Below, piece by piece: positions 23,405-36,240 of a stretch of 64,000 nt of DNA. Source of the DNA: Motacilla alba alba (taxonomy: Eukaryota; Chordata; Aves; Passeriformes; Motacillidae); contig NC_052021.1 in assembly GCF_015832195.1 (NCBI RefSeq), forward strand, positions 26,642,286 to 26,706,285, read 5' to 3'. Position 1 is the stretch's first letter; every line of letters starts with the position of its first letter. Both the position numbers and the translations under genes were made by a program. The notes under the pieces are model-generated. The model saw only the letters and a list, made by a program, of their open reading frames with translations, did no database searches and was not told where the DNA came from.

Positions 23405-23431
23405 AAAAAAAAAAAAAAAAAAAAAAAAAAA
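23405..23431. repeat. Poly(A) tract of 27 bases
   Basis: An uninterrupted run of 27 A, preceded by an A/C-rich stretch. It might be the tail of an old retroposed sequence. I could not find target-site duplications or recognise the upstream sequence, so origin by simple slippage is equally possible. Confidence 0.95.
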
Positions 23432-24809
23432 TTCCCTGGCCTGACTGCTCTTGAAATGTAGTTATTTTATTTTACCTATTTCAAAGGCTGATACTGAGCC
23501 AGAGTATTGTAGCAGGCTGAATATCAATCATTCATGATTGCATTGCTCTGTATCCCTGGGGATGGATGTGAAAATTTTTATTGACGTTTTAGGCAGTCAT
23601 GAGGAATTGTACTCTGACATCTAGTGCAGGCATTTACCTGATTTCTCATCTGTCAGGAAAAACTCTGCTCTCTGCTCTCCACTGACACGTGTAAGCAGGG
23701 CAGGGCTGTTGGGGAACCCACAATGCTGTGCTGATACAACTCTTTTTTTGAAACTCCATTATTTACTCTCTCTTTTCTTAAAAAAACCAACAAACTGGCT
23801 AAAGGGTAATCATGGTAAAGATGAGCCTCTCAGTGGGAGCTGAAGATAAAAGTTGCAATGTATCTTGTGTGTCTGCAAAGGGCTGGGCAGGAACTCTATG
23901 AATGAACTGTATCATTTGTTCCAATGATGTGTTAACTCAGACATCCAGGGATAACAATTTTTTGTGACAGCCTCATTTTTCTCTCATACTGTAGTCTCTT
24001 TCATGCAGATTCTCTCATCTTACCCTTCAGCTCTCTGTGTGCCTTCCCAGCCAGCAAGCAATGCCTCCCAGCAGTCCAGCCTCCCTCCGTTTCTCTCTCC
24101 TGGGGTGGGAACCATTCCACACGGCCATGCCAGCTGCTAAGGCACTCCAGGCTGACTGTGCTCTTGCATGACACCCCTGCCAGCATGTGGGAAGTCAATC
24201 TTTGCTCTCGAGGCAGAGTTTTGGTTTAGGGCAGATAAAACATTGCAGCAGAGAAGCAACAGATGTCAAACCCCCTCACACCTCAGCCTAGAATGTGAAG
24301 GTCCTGACCCCTCCACCACACAGTCAAACACGTGAGTTAAAGCCCTTTCAGCAAGGCGTTGTTGAACTCCAAACACAGTGATGGATGCACAGACACTCCT
24401 GGGGACCTGGGTAGGCGCCTGTCCTGAACAACTTGCAGGCACCAGGGGAAAACTTCCTCACCAGTTTCTCAGATGTGGCTGACTGCACAAGTGCTACCAC
24501 TGAAAAGCCAAACAAAATAATTTCACTTAATGCTAAGGATGTTTTAGGCTGGGCTGATGAACCCCATATAAGGCAGAAAGATCTGAGACTGAATTAACCA
24601 ATGGAATGCCAACTAGCAGATGAGTGGCTAGTTTCAGTCTGTTGGGTTTTTTTAATTTATTTTTATTATTTGTTTGTTTATTATTTTCCAGGCACCTGTG
24701 GGTCTTATTGAGTAGGTGAACACTTCTATTATGGCTTGGAGAAGAGTAAAACAAATTAAAATAAATATATTTCACTACAGTTTAAATCAACTGTATTTTC
24801 TCTCTGCAG
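23432..24809. other. Non-coding sequence, nothing recognised
   Basis: Ordinary AT-rich sequence with a GC-richer patch around 24000-24200. No recognisable gene or element. Confidence 0.45.
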
Positions 24810-24886
24810 CCTGCTAAGATGCAAAAGGCCATTATGGAAAGATGGCATGAAGTTCTACCTGTTCTACATCCAGAAATTTGTTACAG
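24810..24886 (+). other. Possible isolated exon (77 bp)
   Basis: A pyrimidine-rich acceptor (TTTTCTCTCTGCAG) precedes the segment and CAG|GTATGA follows it. Two of the three frames are open; one reads PAKMQKAIMERWHEVLPVLH and onward. I recognise neither peptide. The splice-site pair is good, but an isolated match in 64 kb can arise by chance, and a non-coding transcript is another option. Confidence 0.2.
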
Positions 24887-25888
24887 GTATGAAAACAGCT
24901 CAGACATGGCCACATCAGGGAATGACACTTTAATGGGCTCAGGATGGTACCATCATAAATTGGTAGAAGCATTTTGTCACTTTTACAACAACTGCAGGTT
25001 GTATCCATGCAGTGTCCTTGGGGAAGACGTCACTCACCAGGGAAATAGAGGAATTTGTTTAAATAAACCTCACCTAAACCAATCACATAAAACCAAGCCT
25101 AGAGAGATCAGTGTGAACATTATGCTTCTCACTGGTGGGGAACCAAGGAGAAGTCAAGTAGCCAGGACAGCTCTGCTTTGTGACTCTGCATGACATGCCC
25201 TGAGGAGTCTGGGGGAGTAATGGCTGCAATCAGGTGGAGTGCTCCTGGTGTCTCTCCCACAGAGTGCTGCTGGGTAGGCTGTGCAGAGTTCCACCTCTTT
25301 TTTGTCCTATGGCAACACTATATTTCTTCTCAGTGGTAAAAATGAGAATATGTATTTTTAATACACTTTTTTTTTCTCCTTGGCAGGATTGAGAAATGCA
25401 GAAGAACAAATAAGACCCTTTAAATCCTTTGAAGCAAACAGCTTTTAGAAAGGCCACACTCACCTCACTAATTGTTTAGTATTTTCTCAAGGTCAAGCAA
25501 AGGGCTTGAATCAATAATAAGTTGCACACAAGCTAGACAGGTTAAGGAGACTTAGAACTCTTGTCAAAATACATGACATTAATTTACATTATGAAAGCAA
25601 AATAATAGTAGCAACCCATAAAAACTGCATTAGGAGGGAGATAGAATAACACAGGTCGTGTTAACTTACTGCATAAGGGAAAGGAGGGGGTAGCATTTTT
25701 TTCTAGTGAGAGTTAGGAAACTATGTAGTTCAGAGGCTATAAAGAGATCTCAAAAAAAGATCAGAGGTCTCAGGTGGCACTGGGGGACTCAGATGAAATT
25801 CAACCGAGAAGTAGTGGGGTGTTATGCAGATGTTAGATCCAGCTGGGCTAAATGCAGTTGCACTTGTTGCAATTTTATCCCTTGGCTT
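24887..25888. other. Non-coding sequence, nothing recognised
   Basis: A plus-strand frame of 124 codons starting in the possible exon continues here to 25193. It passes the donor-like site and has no family resemblance, so I treat it as chance. Confidence 0.4.
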
Positions 25889-26044
25889 GAAAAAAAAAAA
25901 AAGAAGGAAGGGAGGAAAAGAAAGACAGAAAGAAGAAAATATATAAGGGAAGTAAGGAAGAAAGAGAAAAGAGAAGTAAGCAAAGCATGAGAGATTCATC
26001 CTCACCAGACCTATGCCTTCCTTTCTTTTCTTTTTTTTTTTTCT
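25889..26044. repeat. Polypurine tract followed by polypyrimidine tract (imperfect inverted repeat)
   Basis: From 25889 to about 25980 the plus strand is nearly all purine (A13 followed by GAAGGAAGGGAGG-type sequence). At 26016-26044 it is nearly all pyrimidine (CCTTCCTTTCTTTTC followed by T12). The second tract is an imperfect reverse complement of the start of the first, so a hairpin or triplex-type structure is conceivable. Confidence 0.8.
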
Positions 26045-29000
26045 GTCAGTAGTGGATGATCATGAAACAGCCAGAAGCAAGGAAACAAGAAGGGAAAGAG
26101 AAAGAGGGAGAAACTGTACCATCAATGGGTACAGTGGTGCTGCTGTTGTGTGTTCTACCCTCTGTGCCACTGATACCCTGAGTACTTCACTCCACACTGA
26201 GGAAAAGCAGCAGTATCAAAAGCTGCCCTTGGCCACACCAGAATTCAATCCAGCCTGTGTTGGAGGGACCTGTTTTGTGATCTACTGCTATGACTTTGCT
26301 GCTGATTTATGGCTTCTTGCCTGAGACAGTGCAAGGAGTCATAAAATTTTTTGCTTTTTTTTTCTTTTTAATTCTATACTGTTGCCATCAATAGCTCCTC
26401 TTTGGATGTGCTCTGCACATCCAAAGAAATAAAACAACACCCAGGCCCCTTGACCCTTCTATTATTTTCTCATCCACTATCTTTTTGTGCCATGTAGGAA
26501 CCATAAAAGAATAAAAACTCAGCAAACTCTCCTACCAGTTCATGATGCACTCTAAGTACATTTTTATAGCAAATTGAATGTTAATGAGCACCAATTACTC
26601 TTGGAAATCATCATAAAAGGCATAAAAAGGCTGATACTGTATATTTGATATACTCTGGAGGCTATCTCCAAGATGGAAGTGCAATTTTGAGAAACACCCA
26701 CAATTACTGTGGGACGGTAATTTCTGAGTACATGGTGCATTTGTGGTTTGGGCATGCATCACATTTATGGGCCAGTCCAATACTCATCTTTCAGAGGATG
26801 GAATTTGCACCCTTCTATAACAATAAAAGTCATTTTACTGAGAAGATGTCTTCAGATTTCTTCTCTTTTCTACTGTAAAATTCTGTCATTAAATGTATAG
26901 GAGATAATCAGCCTTTCTTCTGTATTTCTCAGTTGCACAGACGAGGCTTCTTTCAGAAAAAAATTGGAGGGGTGTGAAGTGAATAAGCAAGGCAGAGAAA
27001 TTTTTCATAGTTCTATGAAATTATATTAATTATAAAAATAACAGCAGTAATAACACCACTACTAATAACTCAGCAACCATAATTTCTAGCCAGTAATACA
27101 CACTACAGTTAAGTTAGTAGAACTTCTCAGGGTTGTAAGAACCTGCTGAGCACATAAACATGTTGCAAATTCCACACACATGATACCTCCCAGACAAGCC
27201 TTTGCAGAAATTTCTAAGGAATATTTTATTAATTAAGAGTCACAGCAATCATCAGAGACAGAAAAAGTATTTCACCAGCAGATAACACTTTTATCTGCTT
27301 CTCTGCTCTTCTGTTTCCAAGGTAGATAGAGATGGACTTCCATGTGGCTGCTGACGACTTCATGATCATTGATTTCCTTCAGAACAAAATCAACATTTGC
27401 TGTTCATGCATGCACTCTCACAGCAGCTGAGTAAATTAATATTAAAGACGTATAATGTATCATTATAATTCTCTGCCAAGTGAGAATTTTGTTTCTATCT
27501 TACAGATGGCAGAGGAAGGCCAAAAGCAGCTGATCATTAACAGCCAGGCAGGTGCCATGCAGTACAGTCCTGACAAACTATTTTACCTCCCCTTGGAATG
27601 CAAGTGTTTGAAGGATCACAGTTTGCTCCCCTCAAGTCTATCAGATGTTGTTATCTCTATAGATTTACCACCAGTGCTTACAAACATTAAACTGGTGTGC
27701 TGGGAATCAACAGAGCCTCCCATCAGTCAGACACATCTCTTTTTGTGTGTGTGTTTCTCCAGATAATCTCAGTCCTCAGATAAAGCAGAAAAGACCTAGG
27801 GAGCTCTAACCAATTTGTTAATGCTTATTCCAAAATAAAAAAAAAGTTGCAAAGAGTGGATTGGAGCGGAACGGACAAGTTCACAGAAGAAATCCATGGA
27901 GGATTACTGAAAACAGCAAAACCACAACTGACTCAGGAAGGCTCAGAGTTCAAGTTTCCCTCAAATATTCTTCCAATCTCTTCTGTAATCCTTGTTCTTC
28001 CCCTCGCCTTACTATTCCTTTGGCAGCTGGGTCTGGGCACTGCTGGAGATGGCCTGATGGATACTTGTTCTCACATAGCACATCTGAGTAACTTAATATA
28101 TTCATGGGTTCTTGGGGAAAAACCTCGAGGTTCACCAGGCTCCTCAGTGAGCTTTGTGCCCCTATAGAATATCCCCACATTTCTGTGATCAGCACAGTAT
28201 AATCTTCTATATATTGTCAGGCAACTGACAAATCCTACTAAACTGCAGGTGTTCTGGGCAGGTGATGTTGTGCTATGAGGGGTCCAAAGAGGTTGTGGTC
28301 ATCTTTAAAGGTGTAACCCTTTTTCCCCCCCGCCTTGTAATATTGGAAGTATTTCTTGGAGGCTTTTCTGAACAAATGCAATAAGAAAATGCTGAAGAAC
28401 CTAGCTCAAGTACTTCCTAAAACATCTATCACTATGATTGGGCTGTATTTTCATGTTTGAATTTTCAGCCTGAACTGTGGCTTGAATCATTCATATACCA
28501 GTACTCTTAGAACTAAATTGTGTTCAGAAGCTTTTGCACCATATTTAGAACTCCATGAGACTCTTTGAACATGTGACTCCAACAATTAAATCTGTAGTCT
28601 GTGTATGTCAATAAATGATGTCTCTCTCTTTGTTTCAAAGAGATGTTGCTCAGAATGAGAGGAATTAGGAGCTGGATTTCCATCCAAACCCCTGTGGGCT
28701 CCTTGTATTGCCCTGAATCTCAGAAATAAAGTTAAATAGATGGGGAAAGGCTCTGCTGGCATGGTTGCACCTTGGGAAGCCATAGCTGAGCTACTTTTGA
28801 ACTGCTGATACTACTGCAGACAGGACACCAAGATTCAGTACGAGAAGAAATGGGAATTGCAGCCAGCAGCTTGGGTTGAACTTCAAGATAAAAAATTCCT
28901 TTTCCTTTGCATATCTGGCTATCCTAATGCAATTACCTGTATAGCACTCCTGCAAGGTCAGCAGGTGCTGTTAGTCTTGACAACACACTGTCTGCCAGGA

Positions 29001-32000
29001 CAACCTTTCCATGGAAAATCTGTGCTTAATTCTGAGTGCCGGAAGCCTGGGCAGACAGTGTAACATGGATGGTAAGGATGAGCCAGCTGGAGTGACTGCA
29101 GGGTGAGTGGCTTCCCTTGCCCCCAGCACATTGTAATGTCCCATGAGTCATTTGGAAGATATTAACCTAAGCCTAAGCCTAGTCACCTAAGCCATGCCAA
29201 AAATAACATTTGTTTCTCCTGCTGAAACTAGTGACATTTAACTATAGAGAAGAAATGTAAATATCATTGAAATATCTCCACATCTGAAAAGTTCCTTTCA
29301 TAGCCACAAGTAGCTGCCAGATTTATCAAACAGTAAATCAAAGTCACTTCTCTCCAAATAGGAAAATGGCAACCCATAAATCTCTAGACCAACCATTACC
29401 AGGCACAAGTACATTGTATTAGGGAAGGATTCCATCAGACAGAGCGTGGTCAGCAAAATCCAGCTCCATGTTCTGCAAGAGGCTTGCTTTGCACATTTCT
29501 GTACCAAAGCAAGTTTTCCTGTGACTTTCCTGGTCCAGCCTTCATGCCACAGAAGGCTTCTATCAGGACAATGCAGGTCTTTCCACCACCCTGAGGAACT
29601 CAGAAGATCATCAAAAGACTATGGGGTGTCAAAAACCTGCAGCCCTCTAACTAAGAATCTAGCCTATGAATATTTATGTTCACTGTTTTTTGTGATTCTC
29701 ATTACAAGTATTTTAATTGCATGATTTGTAAAATCTGTGTTTTCGCGGACTATATATAAAAGTTATTATATTATTAACTGTATTTTTTTTAAGGAAGAAC
29801 TTATTTATAAAGCACAAGCTCAGCCACTTATGTTTCATTTTCATCTTAATTTTTACTTTCATGAGATCCTATTCTGCATACTGGGCTAGATTGCAATCTG
29901 TCTGGATTTGTCTCAAATCCAACCCTTCTTCAGATACTTCACATCCATTGCTCACTGTAATGCCACAACCTTGGCAGTGAGTGTACCATCAGGATGACAA
30001 GGTTCTGTCTGTCCCATAACAAATGCAGGCTAGGAAGGTAACGTAATAGCCAGGAAGTAAGAATTAATCTTTTAAATCAAAATATATTTCTGACAGCAGG
30101 GCTTTCTCTTGAATGCTCATAAGCACTGAGGCAAGTTGGATTCTTCAAGGTTTAGGGTCAGCCCTCTTACAGCCTCCTCTGTGCAGCTTTGGGAATATGT
30201 CATTCTTCAGGATCAGACATTTTTCAAGTCGTTTAAATAAAACTACTGGTATTAGGAGGTAGATTTTTCAGTCTGTGATTAGAATTTGTAAAAAAAGCAA
30301 ATGTAAAATTGATCTCATGAAAAAAAAATGTACCACTGACTTCAGAGAATGAATCTGCATTGATGAAATAAGCTTTGCTTTTCACACCCACACAGAGGAA
30401 AACCATCAGATTTCACTGCCCTTCATAGTTCTGTGAAAAGTCTTGCTTTCTCTTACAAACAAGTGTTAAAGACATTCCACCAGTTATTGCCACAATCTAC
30501 AAGAAGAAAAAGTTCCAGAAATGTTTTCCACATGGTTTTTCACTGGTTTAGTCCTTTTTTTACTAACAAGAAATGGAAATAGAGCCTAGAAATCACTTGG
30601 GAGTAGGGGAAGTGTATGCTGCAATCAGTATTGTCTATGAGAAGGTATCCAGTCCACACTAGCTATGAAAGAGTGGCAGCTTTTTGCCCTCCAGTTGAAA
30701 CTGGATAATGAAAAGGAAACTGAAATTGATATTCTTCTGACAAGAGCTGTTGAGATCCAGTTTTCAGTCATCTCTGCCTTAACACAACCACACTCAGGAG
30801 GCTACTTTGGCTTCACTGTAGCTTTAATTAAACACCCCTCTCAGTTTTGCTTTTAGTGAGCAAATGCTCACATCAGTGAAACCACGAACCAAAACTGTCA
30901 TTAGTTCACCATGTCAGTAAGATATCCAATAGCAGGACTCCCAGATCTCATGGGCAGGTTTCAGTTTGCCAAAGTCAGTAGCCAGATTCTCAGAAGCTTT
31001 TGGCACATGGAAATAGCAAAGCTGTTGAGTGCCTGAAAGGGAGCAAAGAGCCTGTGAAAGTCTGGGCAGAGAGACTGAGCTGGAGAATGGCCCTTCCAGG
31101 CACATTGAAACTTGTCCTGCTGCTGTCAGCTCTGGGCATGTTCAGCAGGTAATCAGTGTGTTCTGGCACGGTGGTTGTCAAATCAGCACCTCTCCTGGGT
31201 TCTGAAGTGGCACACACGCAAGCAAAGAACAAAGGTAGAGATACACTCATAAACAAAAAATTTCTTGTCCCTGCGATGTTTTAAGCTTAAGAGAAATTGC
31301 TCTTCATTCTGCACAATCCCAAGTCTGACACCTCACAGCTTCCTGCTGAGCTGCGCAGCTCTCAGCACTAAGTGGTGTTTTTATCTCCACTTGACAATTG
31401 TGAGCTCACGGAGTTAAACATTCCTAACTTTGCTCTCAACTCCAGCTGCCCTCTGCACTTTGCCAAGGCTCCTGTAAGAGTGCTAACACAATCAGCTTCT
31501 GCTGGGGACAGACAAGAACTGGGCAGCCTTTTCAGGAAGAACTTTTCAGAGTTTCAACATTTTCTATCTGTAATGAAATACAGACTTTTGCTAAATATAT
31601 ATATAGAAAGATACATATAAACAAACACACATATTTACACACATACTAGTTGGAAATTGTGTCTGGTTTGAGAGCAATTCCTGGTTCTTGAATTTTCTGT
31701 CTTCTATCATAGCTCCTCACACAAGAGTTTTTATTTACATTCCCATTTAATTGTATCTAGGACATGACTGCTAAAATGACAGATAATTTTGCCTATCTAA
31801 AGCACTGATTTAGTTTTGGAATTGTTTAATCATTGCTTTAAAATGTCCACAATAATTTGGTTTGCAGAAACCTGTTAAGAACAAGTGTTAGACTGGAAGA
31901 GCACAGAGTAAGAGTATATTGCCTATAGGACAGAGAGAAGTCCTTTTTCTGAGAAAATAGTATAAAATAAGTCAGCATTAAAGAAACTGCTATGGATTAG

Positions 32001-35000
32001 CTGTGCTGAACAGTCAGAAAACTAATGTCTGAGTTCTTGGCAGGCTGACCATCCAGAGCTAGAGACTGAGACTCAGCCCAGGACACAGAGGAAAGAGGTA
32101 TATGTCTCCTGTTTCCCTCCATGGAAGAACAATCAATAAAAATTATCAAATTTCTATCACAAACCTGGAAAAAGAGGATTGATGAAGAAAAAATGATTGA
32201 GTGTCTGATCTAAAGCTAGTCTCAGTTACAAGAGTGTCAAAATTCATCAGTTTCAGTAGATCAGGCCTTCAAGGTTGTTTCCAGTGATTGATGTCTCACT
32301 GTTGTTTCAGATGTTGCCAAATAGCATAAGTACCAATAAATTCCCAGGGAAAAAACCAGATTAAATGGACAGTGTACCAGATCCTTGTGCATCCTGATCA
32401 GTCTCCCCTTAGAGCACATAATTAGCTAAAAGTATTTTTGACTTCTCCTCGAGGCTGCACAAGCATTTTTCATTTCATAGGTCATATCTAAGAGGGCATC
32501 TGGAGAAAGTGTGATACTGACTTTAAAGTCTTTTTAAAAAACATTTTGCTCAAATAGAACAACTACAGCCAAGACAGCAGGAACAATACTCTCTGCATTG
32601 CCCTATAAATATTAAGTTCACAATGTAATATGTGTCAATTAAGGGTGATTTGTGCTGTAGATCAATAGACAATATATCAAACAATGGAATGAGATCAGTG
32701 CCATATTTTGAAACATAACATCCAAACAGCCTCATACAGCAAAGCCTTATAGTATTGCTGAACTGAAATTAATACAAAACCATGCTTAAGAGAAATATAG
32801 ATTGCATGGTTCTCCTGACAATTCCAGCCAGGACCATTTACATCTGCCTTGTTTTGTTTTTCTGTTCCATTTGTTATTTCTATTCCTGAAGTACAGAGCA
32901 AACATCTGGTCTCCTGGCAGCCAAAGAAAAAATTGGTGATTTTTTAATGTTGGTAATAAAAAGAAAATCAATAAAAGAAATTAAGAAAATAATACATTCA
33001 GATGGGCAGAAATGAAAAATTCATTTTTGCTATAGTCATAGGGGAACTTTTAAGAAAAAAATTTAGTACAATCCGTGATCATTTTATATAGAGATTGAGA
33101 GACAGATAAGTAAGCAATTTAATGTTAATTGTATCATCAAAATTGGATTGCCTTTTTATTTGTTTTGTTGTGGTTTTTTTTCTTTTTTTATTCAGGACAT
33201 AACCAGGTGTAAAAACCGCACCTGGAAGGGAAAAATCTCAGCATCTCTTCCAGTGAGATTAAATAAAAATAATTTCAAGACTCTGTGCCAAAAAAAAAGA
33301 GGTTCAGATATCCTTAGACATATTGATATGAAACCTGAAAAGTTACATTGGCTCACTAGCTGAAACAATAGTGTTTTGAATGTGGTAGTTGAAATGCAGA
33401 AGAAGCTATCAGAAATATTTGGATTTGAAATATATATGTAATATGAAATCTGAAACATACATTCTTAAAACCAGATTAACACACTGATGAAGAAAACCTC
33501 CTACGTCTTGATTGTTTATCTCTGAAATCCTCCTCTGAGGAATACATATCATTTAAGATAATAAGCTTTTGCCAAATTAAATCTCTTTGTCTCAATAAAA
33601 GAGAAAGAGGAAAAAAATTGATGGCTCTTGTTTTTTAGAAATCCAAACTTTATGTTCTGCAGGTCATTTCGGACCTTTGATTTATGCTGTTTCTTCTGGT
33701 TCAGGTGAAGGACTGAATAAGAGAATTCAGGGGGTATTTTTAACCCTAATAGAAGAAAGAGATTACAAACTGCAAGGATTAAGGATTTCATTAGGGTCCA
33801 TAAACAGTTGTTTGATTTCCGGAATTATATTCACAGATTCTTCACAGGCATAGCTGCTTAAAAGCAACCCTTTCACTCAGTCCCCTGGTTTGTTTTGTCA
33901 CTTGTCTGACTCTATCCTTCTGCAGCAGACATTGGCCCCTCTGCCTTTACTGGAAGCTAAGCAAGCAAGGCAGTAAAAGTTTCAATATCCCAGCTATTCC
34001 CAAGGAGATACAATTTATCTTTGCTGTTCAGGCCAGCAGTCCACTGTACTGCATTTCTCTACCTTTCCACTCTCCATTGCACTCGTTTTGGACAAATTAT
34101 TACCATGCATTTTTGCCTTTAGTTGTCCATTTCACAGCTAGAAAACATACTGCATATTTTTGACAAGCACTTGGAACTGTACTGAGTAAAAAACCAAAAC
34201 AAGTTACCAAACAAAACAAACTGAAAAGCCCAAAGCAACAGAAAACTCTCATTAAGAGAGTTTGCTATGATTCATTATCTGACCTCCAAGATGTGAATTA
34301 CCAGTCACAGGAAATAAATGTTACATGGCACCTTCAGTGTTCAGAGACAGAATTTCAGAAAGCTTGATTTACTGATAAGTAAAACAAAACTGAAAGATTT
34401 TAATCCCTGATTAAAAGAAATTCATATTTTTTTTTTAAGGGAAAAGGTTCTGTATCTATTAATAATCTCTGCTAGCATCCATGACTCAAGAGGAAGCATT
34501 TAATTTTGCCTTCTTTTCTGCTATTTTTCTTCTATTTTTGAATGATGTGGAGAGGATGGAAGTTATTCCACTGAGCAAATTTCAGCCAATAAACTGACAG
34601 TGAAGTGAATGAGGCTCTCTACATGACAGCTCCTTCTCCCTGTGTAATCACCAGAGAAGTCTATCCATAAATGACCCTTGGTTTCCATTAAAAAGACTAT
34701 CATCTCAGTAGGAAAAGGCTTCTAAAGCCTTCTGACTTAGAGAGAAAAAGCTCTGCTAGCTGGCCTAAGGGCAATTTCTTCCTTCTGTTTACCTCTTTGA
34801 GAGGCAGCAGCCCAAATACATTACTGTCTAGGAAATCCTGCTCATAGAATGGTGGGGGAGGAATGGGGAAGAAACAAAATAAAAAGAGATCTGGAGCTGA
34901 GGCAGAGAGAAAATCAGGGTATTGTATCCTTTACTGTAAGCAGCATGTGTGTCAAGAAGTGCATGATTAAGATTTAACCCAAGATCCACACCACTACAAC

Positions 35001-36182
35001 CTCTATTATTTTTGTGGGGCCATACCCACGCAACTTTCCCTGACAGTACAATTTACTTTATGAAAGCTCTTTGTCATAAGAGGCATCTCAGGACCCCATG
35101 AAAAGCTGGTGATCATCACCATGCTAGTTTGCCTTCCACTTTTACTAATTCTTTCAAGCTAACATAACCCATTAAACTAAAACTCAGTGCCTGCCTGCAT
35201 CAATCTTACAGCATGGGCTAGACTAGCACGTGCACTCGTTTGCAAGTCTGCTCCCTGCACAAGAAAAAAAGGAGTGACTTCTCCTGCTCTCTGGAAAATG
35301 ATCCTCCACAACAGCTGCAGCCAGCATCCTCAACACCTCCACGAAGAGCAGCAATCATTTAGGACTCTTGGTGTATGTGGCATAAACCCCTTCATGAGGG
35401 ACCCCTTCAGGGTCTCAATGAAAGCATCTCTATTAACAGCAAAATATGTTTAAAGGATGGTCAGGAGAGGTCAAGCCCCTGGACAGCTTCTTTGCCTGCG
35501 CAATTCAGCAGAATAAAACAAAGGTCAGTTTTATTTTCCTTTTGAGCTCCTAGTTCTGATAAAGCCTGACCAGAAGAGTTCCTGAAGCCTGGGAAGGTTG
35601 CAGAGGCCAAAGCTGTCTCCATCAGGAACCTCCCACAAAGGAGCTGCCAACAGCAGGCTCACATTGCTCTCCCAACTGACAGTACCACAGAGCTGCTGAA
35701 CTTCTTTCCCTCTGGAAGAGCCCTCATCTACAACTCATGGACACAGCAATGCTGAGAGAAGATCATCTCACCCTGATGGCAAGGAACCAAAGTGTCTCTC
35801 ATGCCTCGAAGCCTGTGTCTCTCTTCTCTCACCACTCCTCTTCACAAGCTCACACAAAGCCTCTCATTCCCCATCCCCTCCTTCTGGCCTCTTCATGGGG
35901 GGAACAACAGCTGAGAGCCTCCCCTCCCTATCCCAAGCATCCAGCCTTCATCTAGCCGGCTTTTTCATCTCCACTAGCATGCCAGAAACAACCAGAAATA
36001 ATCACCCCAAAACCCCAATGAAACTCCTTAAGTACCACACTCCGTGGCAGGGCTGCAGTTGCATTTCTAGGAAGCTGCAGATTTCCTTAAAGACGCCCAT
36101 AAGCCTTGGTATTACCTGACCTGACATAGCTCAGCTGAAGAGAAATGATTTTGTAGAACTGCAATCTGGCTAATCATTGACC
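26045..36182. other. 10 kb of AT-rich sequence without recognised genes
   Basis: Only short chance frames occur (up to 106 codons at 27847-28167). Weak exon-like spots exist at 27506-27551 (acceptor TTCTATCTTACAG) and near 33197 (strong pyrimidine tract before CAG), but neither has a convincing matching donor. I see no CR1 copy, RNA gene or long tandem repeat. Confidence 0.45.
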
Positions 36183-36214
<32 letters not shown>

Positions 36215-36240
36215 AAAAAAAAACCCAAAAAAACCCCAAG
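36183..36240. repeat. (AAAAC)n simple repeat passing into poly(A)
   Basis: About five AAAAC units are followed by a 13-14 base A run, then ACCCAAAAAAACCCC-type sequence. Confidence 0.95.

Noticed and set aside
27506..27551. Possible 46-bp exon starting with ATG after TTCTATCTTACAG
   Set aside because: The donor GCAG|GTGCCA is weak and there is no partner exon; acceptor-like sites of this quality are expected by chance.
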